From: Xanthobacter autotrophicus
GTDB taxonomy: Bacteria; Pseudomonadota; Alphaproteobacteria; Rhizobiales; Xanthobacteraceae
Direction of reading: 5' to 3'
Assembly (NCBI RefSeq): GCF_030015065.1
Contig: NZ_JAIVFN010000044.1
Location: forward strand, 1 to 33,834
Length of the DNA stretch: 33,834 bases
The number at the start of each line of letters is the position of its first letter. Within the stretch, counting starts at the first letter, position 1. Shown piece by piece: positions 17,148-25,101 of this stretch. The translations under genes were made by a program, and so were the position numbers. Under the pieces are notes generated by a model that was not told where the DNA came from, did no database searches, and saw only the letters and a program-made list of their open reading frames with translations.

Positions 17148-18656
17148 CTAGAGATCCACGCCCGAATAGGAGCAGTTGAAGGATTTGTTGCAGAGGGGGA
17201 AGTCGGCGACGATGTTGCCCTCGATGGCGGTTTCCAAAAGCGGCCACTGGAACCAGGACGGATCACGCAGATGCGCACGCCGCACGCGTCCGTCCGCCGC
17301 CAGCGCCACGAAGGCCAGCACGTCGCCGCGGAAGCCCTCCACCACCGCAAGGCCCTCTCCGGGACCTGCCGGAATCTCGGTCGCGACCGGGCCGTCGGGC
17401 AGGGTATCGAGCAGGCGGACCACGAGGCCGAGGCTCTCCTCCACCTCGCGGATGCGCACCCAGATGCGCGCGTTCACGTCGCCCTCGGGCCGCACCGCCA
17501 CCTCGAACGGCAGGCGGTCATAGGGGGGATAGGCGAAGGCCCGCCGCGCATCGAAGGGACGGCCGGAGGCGCGGCCCACATAGCCGCCCGCCCCGAACTG
17601 GCGGACGTAATCCGGCCGGGTGAAGCCGGTGCCCACGGTGCGGTCCTGCAGCGAGGCGGTGTTGTCGTAGAGCTCCACCAGCGCCGGGAAGGCGGCGCGC
17701 ACCTCGGACACCAGCACGCGGATGGCCGAGATGCCGTCGCGCGCCAGATCCACCGCCACCCCGCCGGGGATGACGCCATCCATCATCAGGCGATGGCCGA
17801 AGGCGCGCGCAGACACGCGCAGCACCTTCTCGCGCAGCACGCCGCAATGGGCCAGCATCAGCGCAAAGGCGGCATCGTTGCAGATGGCGCCGATGTCGCC
17901 GAGATGGTTGGCAAGGCGCTCCAGCTCCGCCATCACCCCGCGCAGGGCATGGGCCCGCGCCGGCACGGCGACGCCGCGCGCCGCCTCCACCGCGCGGCAG
18001 AAGGCCAGCGCATAGGCCACCGTGCTGTCGCCGGACTGGCGCCCGGCAAGCCGCGCCGCCTGCGCCACGTCCGCGCCGGCCACCAGGCGCTCGATGCCCT
18101 TGTGCACGTAGCCGAGGCGCTCCTCCAGCCGCACCACCGCCTCGCCATAGCAGGAGAAGCGGAAATGGCCGGGCTCGATGATGCCAGCATGGACCGGGCC
18201 CACCGGGATCTGGTGCAGCCCCTCCCCTTCCGCGGCAAGGAAGGCATAAGTATCGCCCGCCGGTTCCGCCGGCAGGGGAGTCCCCAGCGGATGGCGCACG
18301 CCCCAGCGGCCATGGTCGAGCCAGGCGCGATCGTCGGGAGCGCCCTCGGGCACCAGGCCATAGAGGTCGCGCACGGTGCGCTCCAGCCTTGCTGCCGGCG
18401 GGTGATGGCGCGCCACCGAGGGGAACGCGCCGCCGGCGCAGGCATAGGTGGCCACGGCCAGCCGGCCGGCCGCCTCGTCCAGCAGCGCCATGTGCACGGC
18501 GCCCGCATCGCCCCACAGGCCCATGAGCACCAGATCGCCGGCCGCCAGATGCCCGGCGAGGGCCGTCCACTGCTCCGCGCTCACCTCGCCGCGCGGGAAG
18601 GGGCGGCAGGGGCCGGCGCGGCGGCCGCTTTCCAGAAGCTGTGCGAAGCTCTCCAT
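17148..18656 (-). CDS. hyfG: HyfG-like large subunit lacking NiFe-centre cysteines
   Basis: A 502-residue protein: a NuoC-like domain at about 25-125 and a NuoD/hydrogenase-large-subunit domain from about 150. Aligned by eye with HycE/HyfG, the N-terminal nickel motif R-x-C-G-x-C reads R206-Q-S208-G-D-S211, so both Cys are Ser. The C-terminal motif C-x-x-C keeps C495 but has S498. A NiFe centre is therefore very unlikely, and no C-terminal extension for protease processing is present. The fold otherwise looks whole (HQIPVGPVHAGIIEPGHFRF, the typical domain start, is intact). It likely holds a catalytic or quinone-like site of unknown chemistry. Its start is 9 bases after the hyfF stop. Confidence 0.9.
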   Translation of the reverse strand: MESFAQLLESGRRAGPCRPFPRGEVSAEQWTALAGHLAAGDLVLMGLWGDAGAVHMALLDEAAGRLAVATYACAGGAFPSVARHHPPAARLERTVRDLYGLVPEGAPDDRAWLDHGRWGVRHPLGTPLPAEPAGDTYAFLAAEGEGLHQIPVGPVHAGIIEPGHFRFSCYGEAVVRLEERLGYVHKGIERLVAGADVAQAARLAGRQSGDSTVAYALAFCRAVEAARGVAVPARAHALRGVMAELERLANHLGDIGAICNDAAFALMLAHCGVLREKVLRVSARAFGHRLMMDGVIPGGVAVDLARDGISAIRVLVSEVRAAFPALVELYDNTASLQDRTVGTGFTRPDYVRQFGAGGYVGRASGRPFDARRAFAYPPYDRLPFEVAVRPEGDVNARIWVRIREVEESLGLVVRLLDTLPDGPVATEIPAGPGEGLAVVEGFRGDVLAFVALAADGRVRRAHLRDPSWFQWPLLETAIEGNIVADFPLCNKSFNCSYSGVDL

Positions 18657-18665
18657 GGCGCGCCC

Positions 18666-20126
18666 CTAGCCCAATAGCCCGGCCACGTGCCGGAACCACG
18701 CCACCAGCGGCGGCGGCAGATAGAGCCCGGCCACCAGCACCAATGTCAGATGCACCGCCATGGGCAGATAGCTCGCCTTCACCTTGTCGCTGCCGGGGCT
18801 GGGGGCGCCGAAGGCGATGCCGGAGAGCTTCGCCATCAGCGCGCCGAAGGCAAGGAGCAGCCCCGCCACCAGCGGCAGGGCGAGCCAGGGCCGATGCGCG
18901 AAAGCGGAGGTCACCAGCAGGAACTCGCTCATGAACACGCCGGCCGGCGGCAGGCCGGCAATGGCCGCCACCGCCACCACGAGCCCCCAGCCCAGCGCCG
19001 GGTGGGAGGTGGTGAGGCCGCGGATGTCGGCGAGCTTCTGCGTGCCCTTCACCTGGCACACATGGCCCACCGCGAAGAAAATGGCCGACTTGGTGAGGCT
19101 GTGCATGGTCATGTGCAGCAGCCCGGCGAAATTGGCGACGGGCCCGCCGAGCCCGAAGGCGAAGGCGATGAGGCCCATATGCTCGATGGAGGAATAGGCG
19201 AACAGCCGCTTGATGTCCCGCCGCCGGTACAGCATGAAGCCGGCGAGCAGCAGCGAGGCGAGGCCCATGGCCATCATCAGCGGCCCCGGCGCCAGCGTGC
19301 CGGGATGGGCCGCCATCAAGAGCTTGAAGCGCAGCACCGCATAGAGCGCCACGTTGAGCAGCAGCCCCGACAGCACCGCCGAGATGGGGGTGGGGCCTTC
19401 CGAATGGGCATCGGGCAGCCACGCATGGAGCGGAGCAAGGCCCACCTTGGTGCCGTAGCCGAGCAGCAGGAACACGAAGGCGACGTTGAGCAGCGCCGGG
19501 TCGAAATCCCGCGCGCGCTTCATCAGCACGCTCCAGATCATGCCGTCCGGTCCCTCGCCCACCACCGGCTGGGCCACCATGTAGACGAGGATGGTGCCGA
19601 ACAGCGCGAGCGCGATGCCCACCGAGCCCAGCATGAAATATTTCCACGCCGCCTCGATGGCCGCCTCGGTGCGATAGAGGCCCACCATCAGCACGGTGGT
19701 GAGGGTCGCCACCTCGATAGCCACCCACATGACGCCGAGATTGTTGGAGAGCAGAGCCAGGTTCATGGCCGCCAGCAGCGCCTGGTACATGGCGTGGTAG
19801 AAGCGCAGGTGCAGCGGCGTGAGGCGCCCGGTCTCCAGTTCGTGGCCGATGTAGCTCGCCGAGAACACGCTGGTGGTGAAGGCCACGAAGGTGTTCAGCA
19901 CCACGAACACGATGTTGAGGTCGTCCACGATCAGGAACGGCCCGGCGATGCGCGGCGCCATCAGCAGCGCCAGGGCGGTGAGGAACGTCAGGGCGCAGGC
20001 GCCCACGTTCAGGGCGGCCGAGACCCGATAGGACGGGACCAGCGCCAGCAGCACCGCCGCGGCAGCCGGGATGGCGAGGATGACCGGCGCGGGATCGAAC
20101 GGCAGCGCCGCGAGGGCGGTCATCAT
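18666..20126 (-). CDS. hyfF: HyfF-like antiporter-type membrane subunit
   Basis: A 486-residue polytopic protein of the NuoL/M/N-Mrp antiporter family, with about 13-14 hydrophobic helices. Residues needed for proton transfer are present: E138 in WVAIEVATL and K227 in GYGTKVGLAPLHAWLPDAHSE-like sequence, as well as the central SSIEHMG stretch. The start at 20126 overlaps the hyfE stop as ATGATGA; a second ATG at 20123 is equally possible, while the open frame further upstream is simply overlap with hyfE. It would form one ion channel of the membrane arm. It is somewhat shorter than E. coli HyfF (about 526 residues), mainly at the C-terminus. Confidence 0.92.
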   Translation of the reverse strand: MMTALAALPFDPAPVILAIPAAAAVLLALVPSYRVSAALNVGACALTFLTALALLMAPRIAGPFLIVDDLNIVFVVLNTFVAFTTSVFSASYIGHELETGRLTPLHLRFYHAMYQALLAAMNLALLSNNLGVMWVAIEVATLTTVLMVGLYRTEAAIEAAWKYFMLGSVGIALALFGTILVYMVAQPVVGEGPDGMIWSVLMKRARDFDPALLNVAFVFLLLGYGTKVGLAPLHAWLPDAHSEGPTPISAVLSGLLLNVALYAVLRFKLLMAAHPGTLAPGPLMMAMGLASLLLAGFMLYRRRDIKRLFAYSSIEHMGLIAFAFGLGGPVANFAGLLHMTMHSLTKSAIFFAVGHVCQVKGTQKLADIRGLTTSHPALGWGLVVAVAAIAGLPPAGVFMSEFLLVTSAFAHRPWLALPLVAGLLLAFGALMAKLSGIAFGAPSPGSDKVKASYLPMAVHLTLVLVAGLYLPPPLVAWFRHVAGLLG

Positions 20127-20803
20127 GCGCGCCCTCCCCGGAAGCGGTCGAGGGCGTCCACGTCCACGGTGTCGAACCGCTCGCGGATGCGGAACAGGAA
20201 GATGCCGATGACGATGAAGGCGATGAGCACGGAGAAGGCCACCGAGATCTCCACCACCAGCGGCATGCCCCTGGCCCCCGTGGCGGCGAGGATGAGGCCG
20301 TTCTCCAGCGACATGAAGCCCACCACCTGGCTCACCGCATTGCGCCGCGTCACCATCATCAGGAGGCCCAGCAGCACTACCGAGAGGGCGAAGGCGAGGT
20401 CCTCCCGCGCCAGCGCGTCGGCAGCGGGGGTGGCCTTGAGCATTACCACCATGGACAGGGCGACCAAGGCGATGCCGGCGAGCATGGTGGGGCCGGTGGC
20501 GACCACCGTCTCCACCTCCCGGTGGATGCCGAGCCGCGCCACCATGCGGTGCAGCGCCACCGGGATCACCAGCGCCTTGAACACGAGGGCGATGAACGCG
20601 GTGAGGTAGAGGTGCGGCGCGTCCTGGGCGTAGGCCTGCCATGCCACCGCCAGCGCCAGAGCCACCGCCTGGAGCGCGAACACGTTGAGGAGGGCGTAGA
20701 GCCGGTCCTGGTAGAGCATCAGGAAGGAAATGAGCACCAGCGCGCCGGCGAACAGGTGGGCGACGTCGAAGACGAGGTTGGGGGTGATGGCGTGCTCGAT
20801 CAT
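20123..20803 (-). CDS. hyfE: HyfE-like (NuoK-related) membrane subunit
   Basis: A 226-residue membrane protein with about six or seven hydrophobic helices, matching E. coli HyfE in length (216). The first segment (HLFAGALVLISFLMLYQDRLY) and the later ENGLILAATGARGMPLVVE stretch, with an acidic residue in a membrane helix at the NuoK-like position, are characteristic. It would link the two antiporter-like subunits to the core. The ATG at 20803 shares a base with the hyfC stop (TGATG), indicating translational coupling. The C-terminal tail is charged and cytoplasmic (RIRERFDTVDVDALDRF). Confidence 0.9.
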   Translation of the reverse strand: MIEHAITPNLVFDVAHLFAGALVLISFLMLYQDRLYALLNVFALQAVALALAVAWQAYAQDAPHLYLTAFIALVFKALVIPVALHRMVARLGIHREVETVVATGPTMLAGIALVALSMVVMLKATPAADALAREDLAFALSVVLLGLLMMVTRRNAVSQVVGFMSLENGLILAATGARGMPLVVEISVAFSVLIAFIVIGIFLFRIRERFDTVDVDALDRFRGGRA

Positions 20804-21756
20804 CACAGGATCCCCGACACGAACAGCAGCAGCGTTCCCAAAAGCCCGAGCATCAGCGCGGCGCCGAGGAAGTCGGGCACGCGGAACACCCGCATCTTGG
20901 CGATGGAGGTCTCGAACACGGCGACCAGCAGCGCCCCCACCGCGAGCTTGCCGCCATAGGTCGCCATGCCCAGCACCATCGCGGAGGGACCCGCCCCCAC
21001 CGGAGCAAGGCCCCACGGCACGAACACGCAGGCGACGAGGGAGAGGAACAGCAGCAGCTTGAGCTGTGCCGCCAGTTCGATCAGCGCCAGGTGACGGCCG
21101 GAATATTCCAGCACCATGGCCTCGTGCACCATGGTCAGCTCCAGGTGGGTGGAGGGATTGTCCACCGGGATGCGGCCATTCTCCGCCACCGCCACCATGA
21201 GCAGCGCCACCAGCGCCAGCGCCAGCGACACCCTGAGGCCCACGCCCGCCAGCATCACCGAGGCGATGGTGGACAGCTGGGTCGAATGGGCGACAAGGGC
21301 GAGGGAGAACACGATCATGATCATGGCCGGCTCGGCGAGGGAGGAGATCATCACCTCCCGGCTCGATCCGAGGCCGCCGAAGCTGGTGCCCACATCCATG
21401 CCGGCCAGCGCCAGGAAGAAGCGCGCCGAGCCGATGAGGGCGGTGATCGCGATGAGGTCCGCCGACCAGGAGAAGATCAGCCCGGTGGCGAAGGTGGGCA
21501 CCAGCGCCGCCGCCACCCAGGTGGCCGCGAACACGAGATAGGGCACCACGCGGAACAGCCAGGAGGCGTTCTCGGCCAGCACCACCTCCTTGCGCATCAG
21601 CCGCGCCAGATCGCGATAGGGCTGGAGGACGGAGGCGCCCCGGCGGCGCGTGAGGCGCGCCTTCGCCTTGCGCACCAGCCCGGTCAGGAGCGGGGCGAGG
21701 GCGAGCACCAGAAGCATCTGCGTGCCCTGCACGAGGAGGTTCGCCATCAGGTCCAT
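20803..21756 (-). CDS. hyfC: HyfC/NuoH-like membrane anchor subunit
   Basis: A 317-residue protein of the NuoH/HycD family with about eight membrane helices. The family's cytoplasmic loops are seen: RRGASVLQPYRDLARLMRKE after helix 1, and the acidic AENGRIPVDNPSTHLELTMV stretch that in complex I lines the quinone chamber and couples redox change to pumping; the Glu and Asp residues of that stretch are kept. Start: the ATG at 21756 overlaps the hyfB end by ten bases; an ATG at 21747 would give a TGATG overlap like that of hyfE and a protein three residues shorter. Neither has a strong ribosome site, which fits coupled translation. Confidence 0.93.
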   Translation of the reverse strand: MDLMANLLVQGTQMLLVLALAPLLTGLVRKAKARLTRRRGASVLQPYRDLARLMRKEVVLAENASWLFRVVPYLVFAATWVAAALVPTFATGLIFSWSADLIAITALIGSARFFLALAGMDVGTSFGGLGSSREVMISSLAEPAMIMIVFSLALVAHSTQLSTIASVMLAGVGLRVSLALALVALLMVAVAENGRIPVDNPSTHLELTMVHEAMVLEYSGRHLALIELAAQLKLLLFLSLVACVFVPWGLAPVGAGPSAMVLGMATYGGKLAVGALLVAVFETSIAKMRVFRVPDFLGAALMLGLLGTLLLFVSGIL

Positions 21757-23792
21757 AGGGCGAGCACCAGAAGCAGCAGCACCAGGGCCGAGAAGACGAG
21801 GCCCAGATACTGGCGGATGGTGAGGTATTGCAGCTTGTTCGCCCGCTCGGCCACGGCGCCCACCGCCGCCGTCAGCGGCAGGAACAGGAAGGCCCAGGCC
21901 GGGTCCCGCGCACTGGTCGAGATGCGGGCGGGGGTGAGCGCGCCGGGGGGCGGCATCTCCACCGTCTCGCGGGCCGCGAACAGGCCACGCGCGAACACGC
22001 GACGGATGGGCTGGGCGAAGGAGGCGGCGGAATATTGCGCCAGCGGGCTGGCATTGGGGAAGCCGCAATCCCACGGCGGCGCCCGCCGCACCGCGCGCGA
22101 GGCGAAGCGGTGGATGACGACCGCGGCGATGAGCGCCGACACCGCCGAGAAGCCGAACACCAGCAGCGCATTGTAGGAACTGCGGCTCTCCGCCACCGGG
22201 ATGATGGAGAGCCACGCCACGGACCTCTGGGACGGCATGGTCTCGCCGATGAGGCCCGCCACCGCCGGCTGGAGCGCGTCGATGAAGAGGCCCGGCAGCA
22301 GGCCCGCGCCCACGCACACCGCGGCGAGCGCGATCATGGCGGCACGGGAGAAGGCGTCCACCTCGTGGGCCTCGGCCGCGTTGGGGCTGCGCGCCCGGCC
22401 GAGGAAGGCGATGCCGTAGAGCCGCACGAAGCAGGCGGCGGCGAGCGCGGCGGCGAGCGCCATCAGCGCGCCGACCGCCGGCACCATCAGCCGCAGCCCC
22501 CAGGCCGGCAGGTCCGGGCTCAGCAGCACCGCCTGGAACACCAGCCATTCCGAGGCGAAGCCGTTGAGCGGCGGCAAAGCCGAGATGGCGGCGCAGCCGA
22601 TCAGCATCACCGCGCTGGTCACCGGCATGCGGTGGATGAGGCCGCCCAGGTCCTCCATCTGCCGCGTGCCGGTGGCGGTGAGCACCGCGCCGGCGCCGAA
22701 GAACAAAAGGCTCTTCATGGCCGCGTGGTTGAGCACATGGAACAGGGCGGCGGTGAGCGCCAACGCCGCGGCGGCGGGAAAGCCGTTGGCCGAGAAGGCG
22801 AGCGCCAGCCCGAGGCCGACGAAGACGAGGCCGATATTCTCGATGGTCGAATAAGCGAGCACGCGCTTGATGTCGTTCTGCAGCAGCGCCTGCAGCACGC
22901 CGATCACCGCCGCGACGCCGCCGGCCGCCAGCACCGGGATGCCCCACCACCAGTCGGGCGGCCCCGAGAGGTCGAGCACGATGCGGATGAAGCCGTAGAC
23001 CGCCACCTTGGTCATCACGCCGCTCATGAGGGCGGAGACGTGGCTGGGCGCGGCAGGATGGGCCAAAGGCAGCCAGACATGCAGCGGCACCAGGCCCGCC
23101 TTGGAGCCGGCCCCCAGCATGGCGAGCGCCAGCACCAGCGCGGCGGCGATGCCCACAGGCGGCGCCTCGCGCATGGCGTCGAAGGCATAGCCGCCCCCGG
23201 AGCCGGCGGCGAGCAGGCCGAAGGCCAGCATCAGCGCCAGCGTGCCGAAGGACGCCATGAGGATGTAGACGAGGCCGGCGCGCACATTGCCCGCCTCCTT
23301 GTCGTGGGCCACCACCAGAGCCCATGACGCCAGCGACATGAACTCCCAGGACAGGAGGAAGGTGTAGGCGTCGTCCGCCAGCAGCACCATGTTCATGCCG
23401 GCAAGGAAGGCCGGGAAGAAGGGCAGCACGCGCGCGGGCGCATGGTCGTGCCTGCCGTAGCCGAGGCCGTAGAGGCTGGCCGCCGCGCCGCCGAGATTGA
23501 CCACGGCGAGGAAGAAGGCGGAGAGCGCATCGAGCCGCAGGTGCGCCCCGATCCACGGAATGCCCAAGGGCAGCACGATCCCGGCCGGCGGCGCCGCGAT
23601 GGCTGTGAGCGCGGACAGGCCGGCCACCAGCGTCACCGCCAGCGCGCCGCCATAGATGAGGGACCGGCCCGCGGGGCGGCTTGCCATCGCCACCCCGAGC
23701 AGGCCCAAGGCCAGCAACGCCACCACGGCGACGAGGGCGACGAGGAGCTGGCCGTTCAGGAGAAGCCGGGTGGCGAAGGCGGCCTCGGACAT
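21747..23792 (-). CDS. hyfB: HyfB-like (NuoL-type) antiporter membrane subunit
   Basis: A 681-residue protein, close to E. coli HyfB (672), with about 15 hydrophobic segments. It carries the antiporter-family residues E150 (LLSWEFMSLASW), K231 (GAGSKAGLVPLHVWLP) and K262 (SGVMTKVAVYGF), so ion translocation looks feasible. A long C-terminal part after about 540 includes the DCGFPNASPLAQYSAASFA segment typical of HyfB/HycC. It begins three bases after the stop of the XRE-type regulator gene and overlaps hyfC, so the operon is translated as a unit. Confidence 0.94.
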   Translation of the reverse strand: MSEAAFATRLLLNGQLLVALVAVVALLALGLLGVAMASRPAGRSLIYGGALAVTLVAGLSALTAIAAPPAGIVLPLGIPWIGAHLRLDALSAFFLAVVNLGGAAASLYGLGYGRHDHAPARVLPFFPAFLAGMNMVLLADDAYTFLLSWEFMSLASWALVVAHDKEAGNVRAGLVYILMASFGTLALMLAFGLLAAGSGGGYAFDAMREAPPVGIAAALVLALAMLGAGSKAGLVPLHVWLPLAHPAAPSHVSALMSGVMTKVAVYGFIRIVLDLSGPPDWWWGIPVLAAGGVAAVIGVLQALLQNDIKRVLAYSTIENIGLVFVGLGLALAFSANGFPAAAALALTAALFHVLNHAAMKSLLFFGAGAVLTATGTRQMEDLGGLIHRMPVTSAVMLIGCAAISALPPLNGFASEWLVFQAVLLSPDLPAWGLRLMVPAVGALMALAAALAAACFVRLYGIAFLGRARSPNAAEAHEVDAFSRAAMIALAAVCVGAGLLPGLFIDALQPAVAGLIGETMPSQRSVAWLSIIPVAESRSSYNALLVFGFSAVSALIAAVVIHRFASRAVRRAPPWDCGFPNASPLAQYSAASFAQPIRRVFARGLFAARETVEMPPPGALTPARISTSARDPAWAFLFLPLTAAVGAVAERANKLQYLTIRQYLGLVFSALVLLLLVLALWT

Positions 23793-23795
23793 GGC

Positions 23796-24083
23796 CTATT
23801 CCTCCCCCGCCGGGCGCCACGCGGACCCGGGCGGCGGGACACGCAGGCGCACGCCGCGTCCGCCGCCGGCCTCGCTGACGGCACCTTCGCCGATGAGCTC
23901 GACGCCCGCCGCCTCCAGCCCGCCCACCAGCTTCATGAGCGAATCCACATTGCCGCGGATGACGCCGTCGCTCGCTTCCATGCGCTGGATGGTGGGCAAG
24001 GAGAGGCCGCTCAAGGCCGCGAGCGCGCGCTGGTCCAGGCCGAGAAGGGCCCGGGCGGCGCGAAGCTGGGCGGCAGTGATCAT
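23796..24083 (-). CDS. XRE-family HTH regulator, first gene of the hyf operon
   Basis: A 95-residue protein with a single Cro/CI-type helix-turn-helix at about 5-60: ARALLGLDQRALAALSG forms the first helices and SLPTIQRMEAS the recognition helix. A short Gly/Arg/Pro-rich tail follows. The ATG at 24083 is preferred; a TTG at 24092 is also in frame. No good ribosome site is visible before either. Its stop lies three bases before hyfB, so regulator and complex are made together. The perfect palindrome at 24156-24178, 73 bases upstream of its start, is the likely operator, making it a probable autorepressor or activator of the hyf operon. Confidence 0.85.
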   Translation of the reverse strand: MITAAQLRAARALLGLDQRALAALSGLSLPTIQRMEASDGVIRGNVDSLMKLVGGLEAAGVELIGEGAVSEAGGGRGVRLRVPPPGSAWRPAGEE

Positions 24084-24155
24084 GGCGACCAAAAGGGAAG
24101 CGTGGAGCGTGACTTCTCCTGCTTACGCCTCCCCTATTCATCATTCAAGCATCAC

Positions 24156-24178
24156 TTATGATGTACAGGACATCATAA
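24156..24178. promoter_or_regulatory. Perfect palindrome upstream of the hyf operon
   Basis: TTATGATGT (24156-24164) and ACATCATAA (24170-24178) form a perfect 9-base-arm inverted repeat with a 5-base centre, in an unusually AT-rich patch. Further ATCATT/ATCACT copies lie just beside it (24140-24155). It is the best operator candidate for the XRE-type regulator. No convincing -35/-10 pair could be assigned. Confidence 0.6.
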
Positions 24179-24249
24179 AGTCGGAGCCATGCCCCGCCGA
24201 TGCGGATGCCGCATCGTATCAGGGACACGTGCCGCCTGTGATGACGCGG

Positions 24250-24281
24250 GCATGGTCGCGATCAACCGACCGCGACCATGC
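24250..24281 (-). terminator. Perfect 11-base-pair hairpin after the padR-like gene
   Basis: GCATGGTCGCG (24250-24260) pairs with 24271-24281 around a 10-base loop, 11 bases past the stop of the PadR-family gene. There is no T-run. It probably stabilises or ends that transcript and separates it from the hyf promoter region. Confidence 0.5.
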
Positions 24282-24292
24282 AGGAGCGGGGA

Positions 24293-24952
24293 TCACGCCT
24301 CGCGGATGTCGTTGGCCGCGCGGGCGAGGATCTCGACGATCCGCGTCTCGGCGCCGCGATTGGCCTCCAGCTTCTGCTGGGACACGTCCCGCAGGTTCTC
24401 GAGGGCGGCTTCCACGAGGCGGGGCAGCTCGGCGCCTTGGCTCGGGCCGCTCTCGCTCCAGCCCATCCACTTGCGCACCCGGCCCATCCTGAGGCCGATC
24501 TCCGACAGGCGTCCGATGATGGCATCGGCGAAGTCGCGGTTCTCGGCGAGATGGGTGCGGCCCTCCTCGGTGATGGCATAGCGCTTCTTCGCACCGTCCG
24601 CCTCCGAGGTCACGTAGCCGGTCTCCTCCAGGAAGGTGAGGGTCGGATAGACCACGCCCGGGCTCGGCGAATACCAGCCCGCGGTCTTCTCCTCGATCAC
24701 CTTGATGATCTCGTAGCCGTGCCGCGGCTGCTCTGCGATGAGCGACAGGGCCAGCAGCTTCAGGTCGCCCTGCGCCAGCATGCGGCCGATGCGGAACATG
24801 TCACCGCCGCCCCGTCCGCCACGGCCGCCACCGCGATGGCCGCCGAATTCCCCGCCGCGGCCCGGGCCGCCGGCATGCCGCATCTCGTCCCAGTCCCCCC
24901 GCTGGCCGCGTTCGCCGCCATGGTGTCCGTCACGTCTGCATCCAAACATCAT
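24293..24952 (-). CDS. PadR-family regulator, YqjI-like, with Gly/His-rich N-terminus
   Basis: A 219-residue protein. Residues 1-50 are rich in Gly, His and Arg with one Cys (C5, H10, H11, H26, H39), followed by a PadR winged helix at about 60-135: DLKLLALSLIAEQPRHGYEI, then YSPSPGVVYPTLTFLEE, then the wing with KKRYAITEEG. A C-terminal helical region would dimerise. The whole arrangement resembles E. coli YqjI, a nickel-responsive repressor with a metal-binding N-terminal extension. AGGAGA precedes two adjacent ATG codons (24952 and 24949). The palindrome at 24993-25008 is a likely autoregulatory operator. The neighbouring divergent gene is not the usual ferric reductase partner. Confidence 0.9.
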   Translation of the reverse strand: MMFGCRRDGHHGGERGQRGDWDEMRHAGGPGRGGEFGGHRGGGRGGRGGGDMFRIGRMLAQGDLKLLALSLIAEQPRHGYEIIKVIEEKTAGWYSPSPGVVYPTLTFLEETGYVTSEADGAKKRYAITEEGRTHLAENRDFADAIIGRLSEIGLRMGRVRKWMGWSESGPSQGAELPRLVEAALENLRDVSQQKLEANRGAETRIVEILARAANDIREA

Positions 24953-24992
24953 TCGTCTCCTAAGATATGTCGTAAGATACAACGATACGGTT

Positions 24993-25008
24993 TATATCGT
25001 TCGATATA
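24993..25008. promoter_or_regulatory. Operator-like palindrome TATATCG-TT-CGATATA
   Basis: A perfect inverted repeat with 7-base arms in an AT-rich patch (24950-25015) between padR and the recombinase gene. Related ATCGT/ACGAT words lie beside it at 24968-24988 (ATGTCGT, AACGATAC). It is probably the binding region of the PadR-like protein and overlaps its promoter. Confidence 0.6.
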
Positions 25009-25101
25009 TCTGAAACGCAAGAGCATGGTGGCGGTTCCCGTTCAGGTTTTTTTGAAGGGCGCGCGTCCAGAACTGGAGGCGCCTGTCTCCGGAGTGCGTC
25101 C

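Noticed and set aside
21757-24144. A long minus-strand frame continuous with hyfC upstream of its start
   Set aside because: It overlaps hyfB and the XRE gene in another frame and is Arg/Gly/Pro-rich without motifs; the real hyfC begins at 21756 or 21747.
24084-24292. A sigma-70 promoter for the hyf operon
   Set aside because: Minus-strand candidates such as TGTACA had no acceptable -10 box at 16-18 bases, so none is reported.
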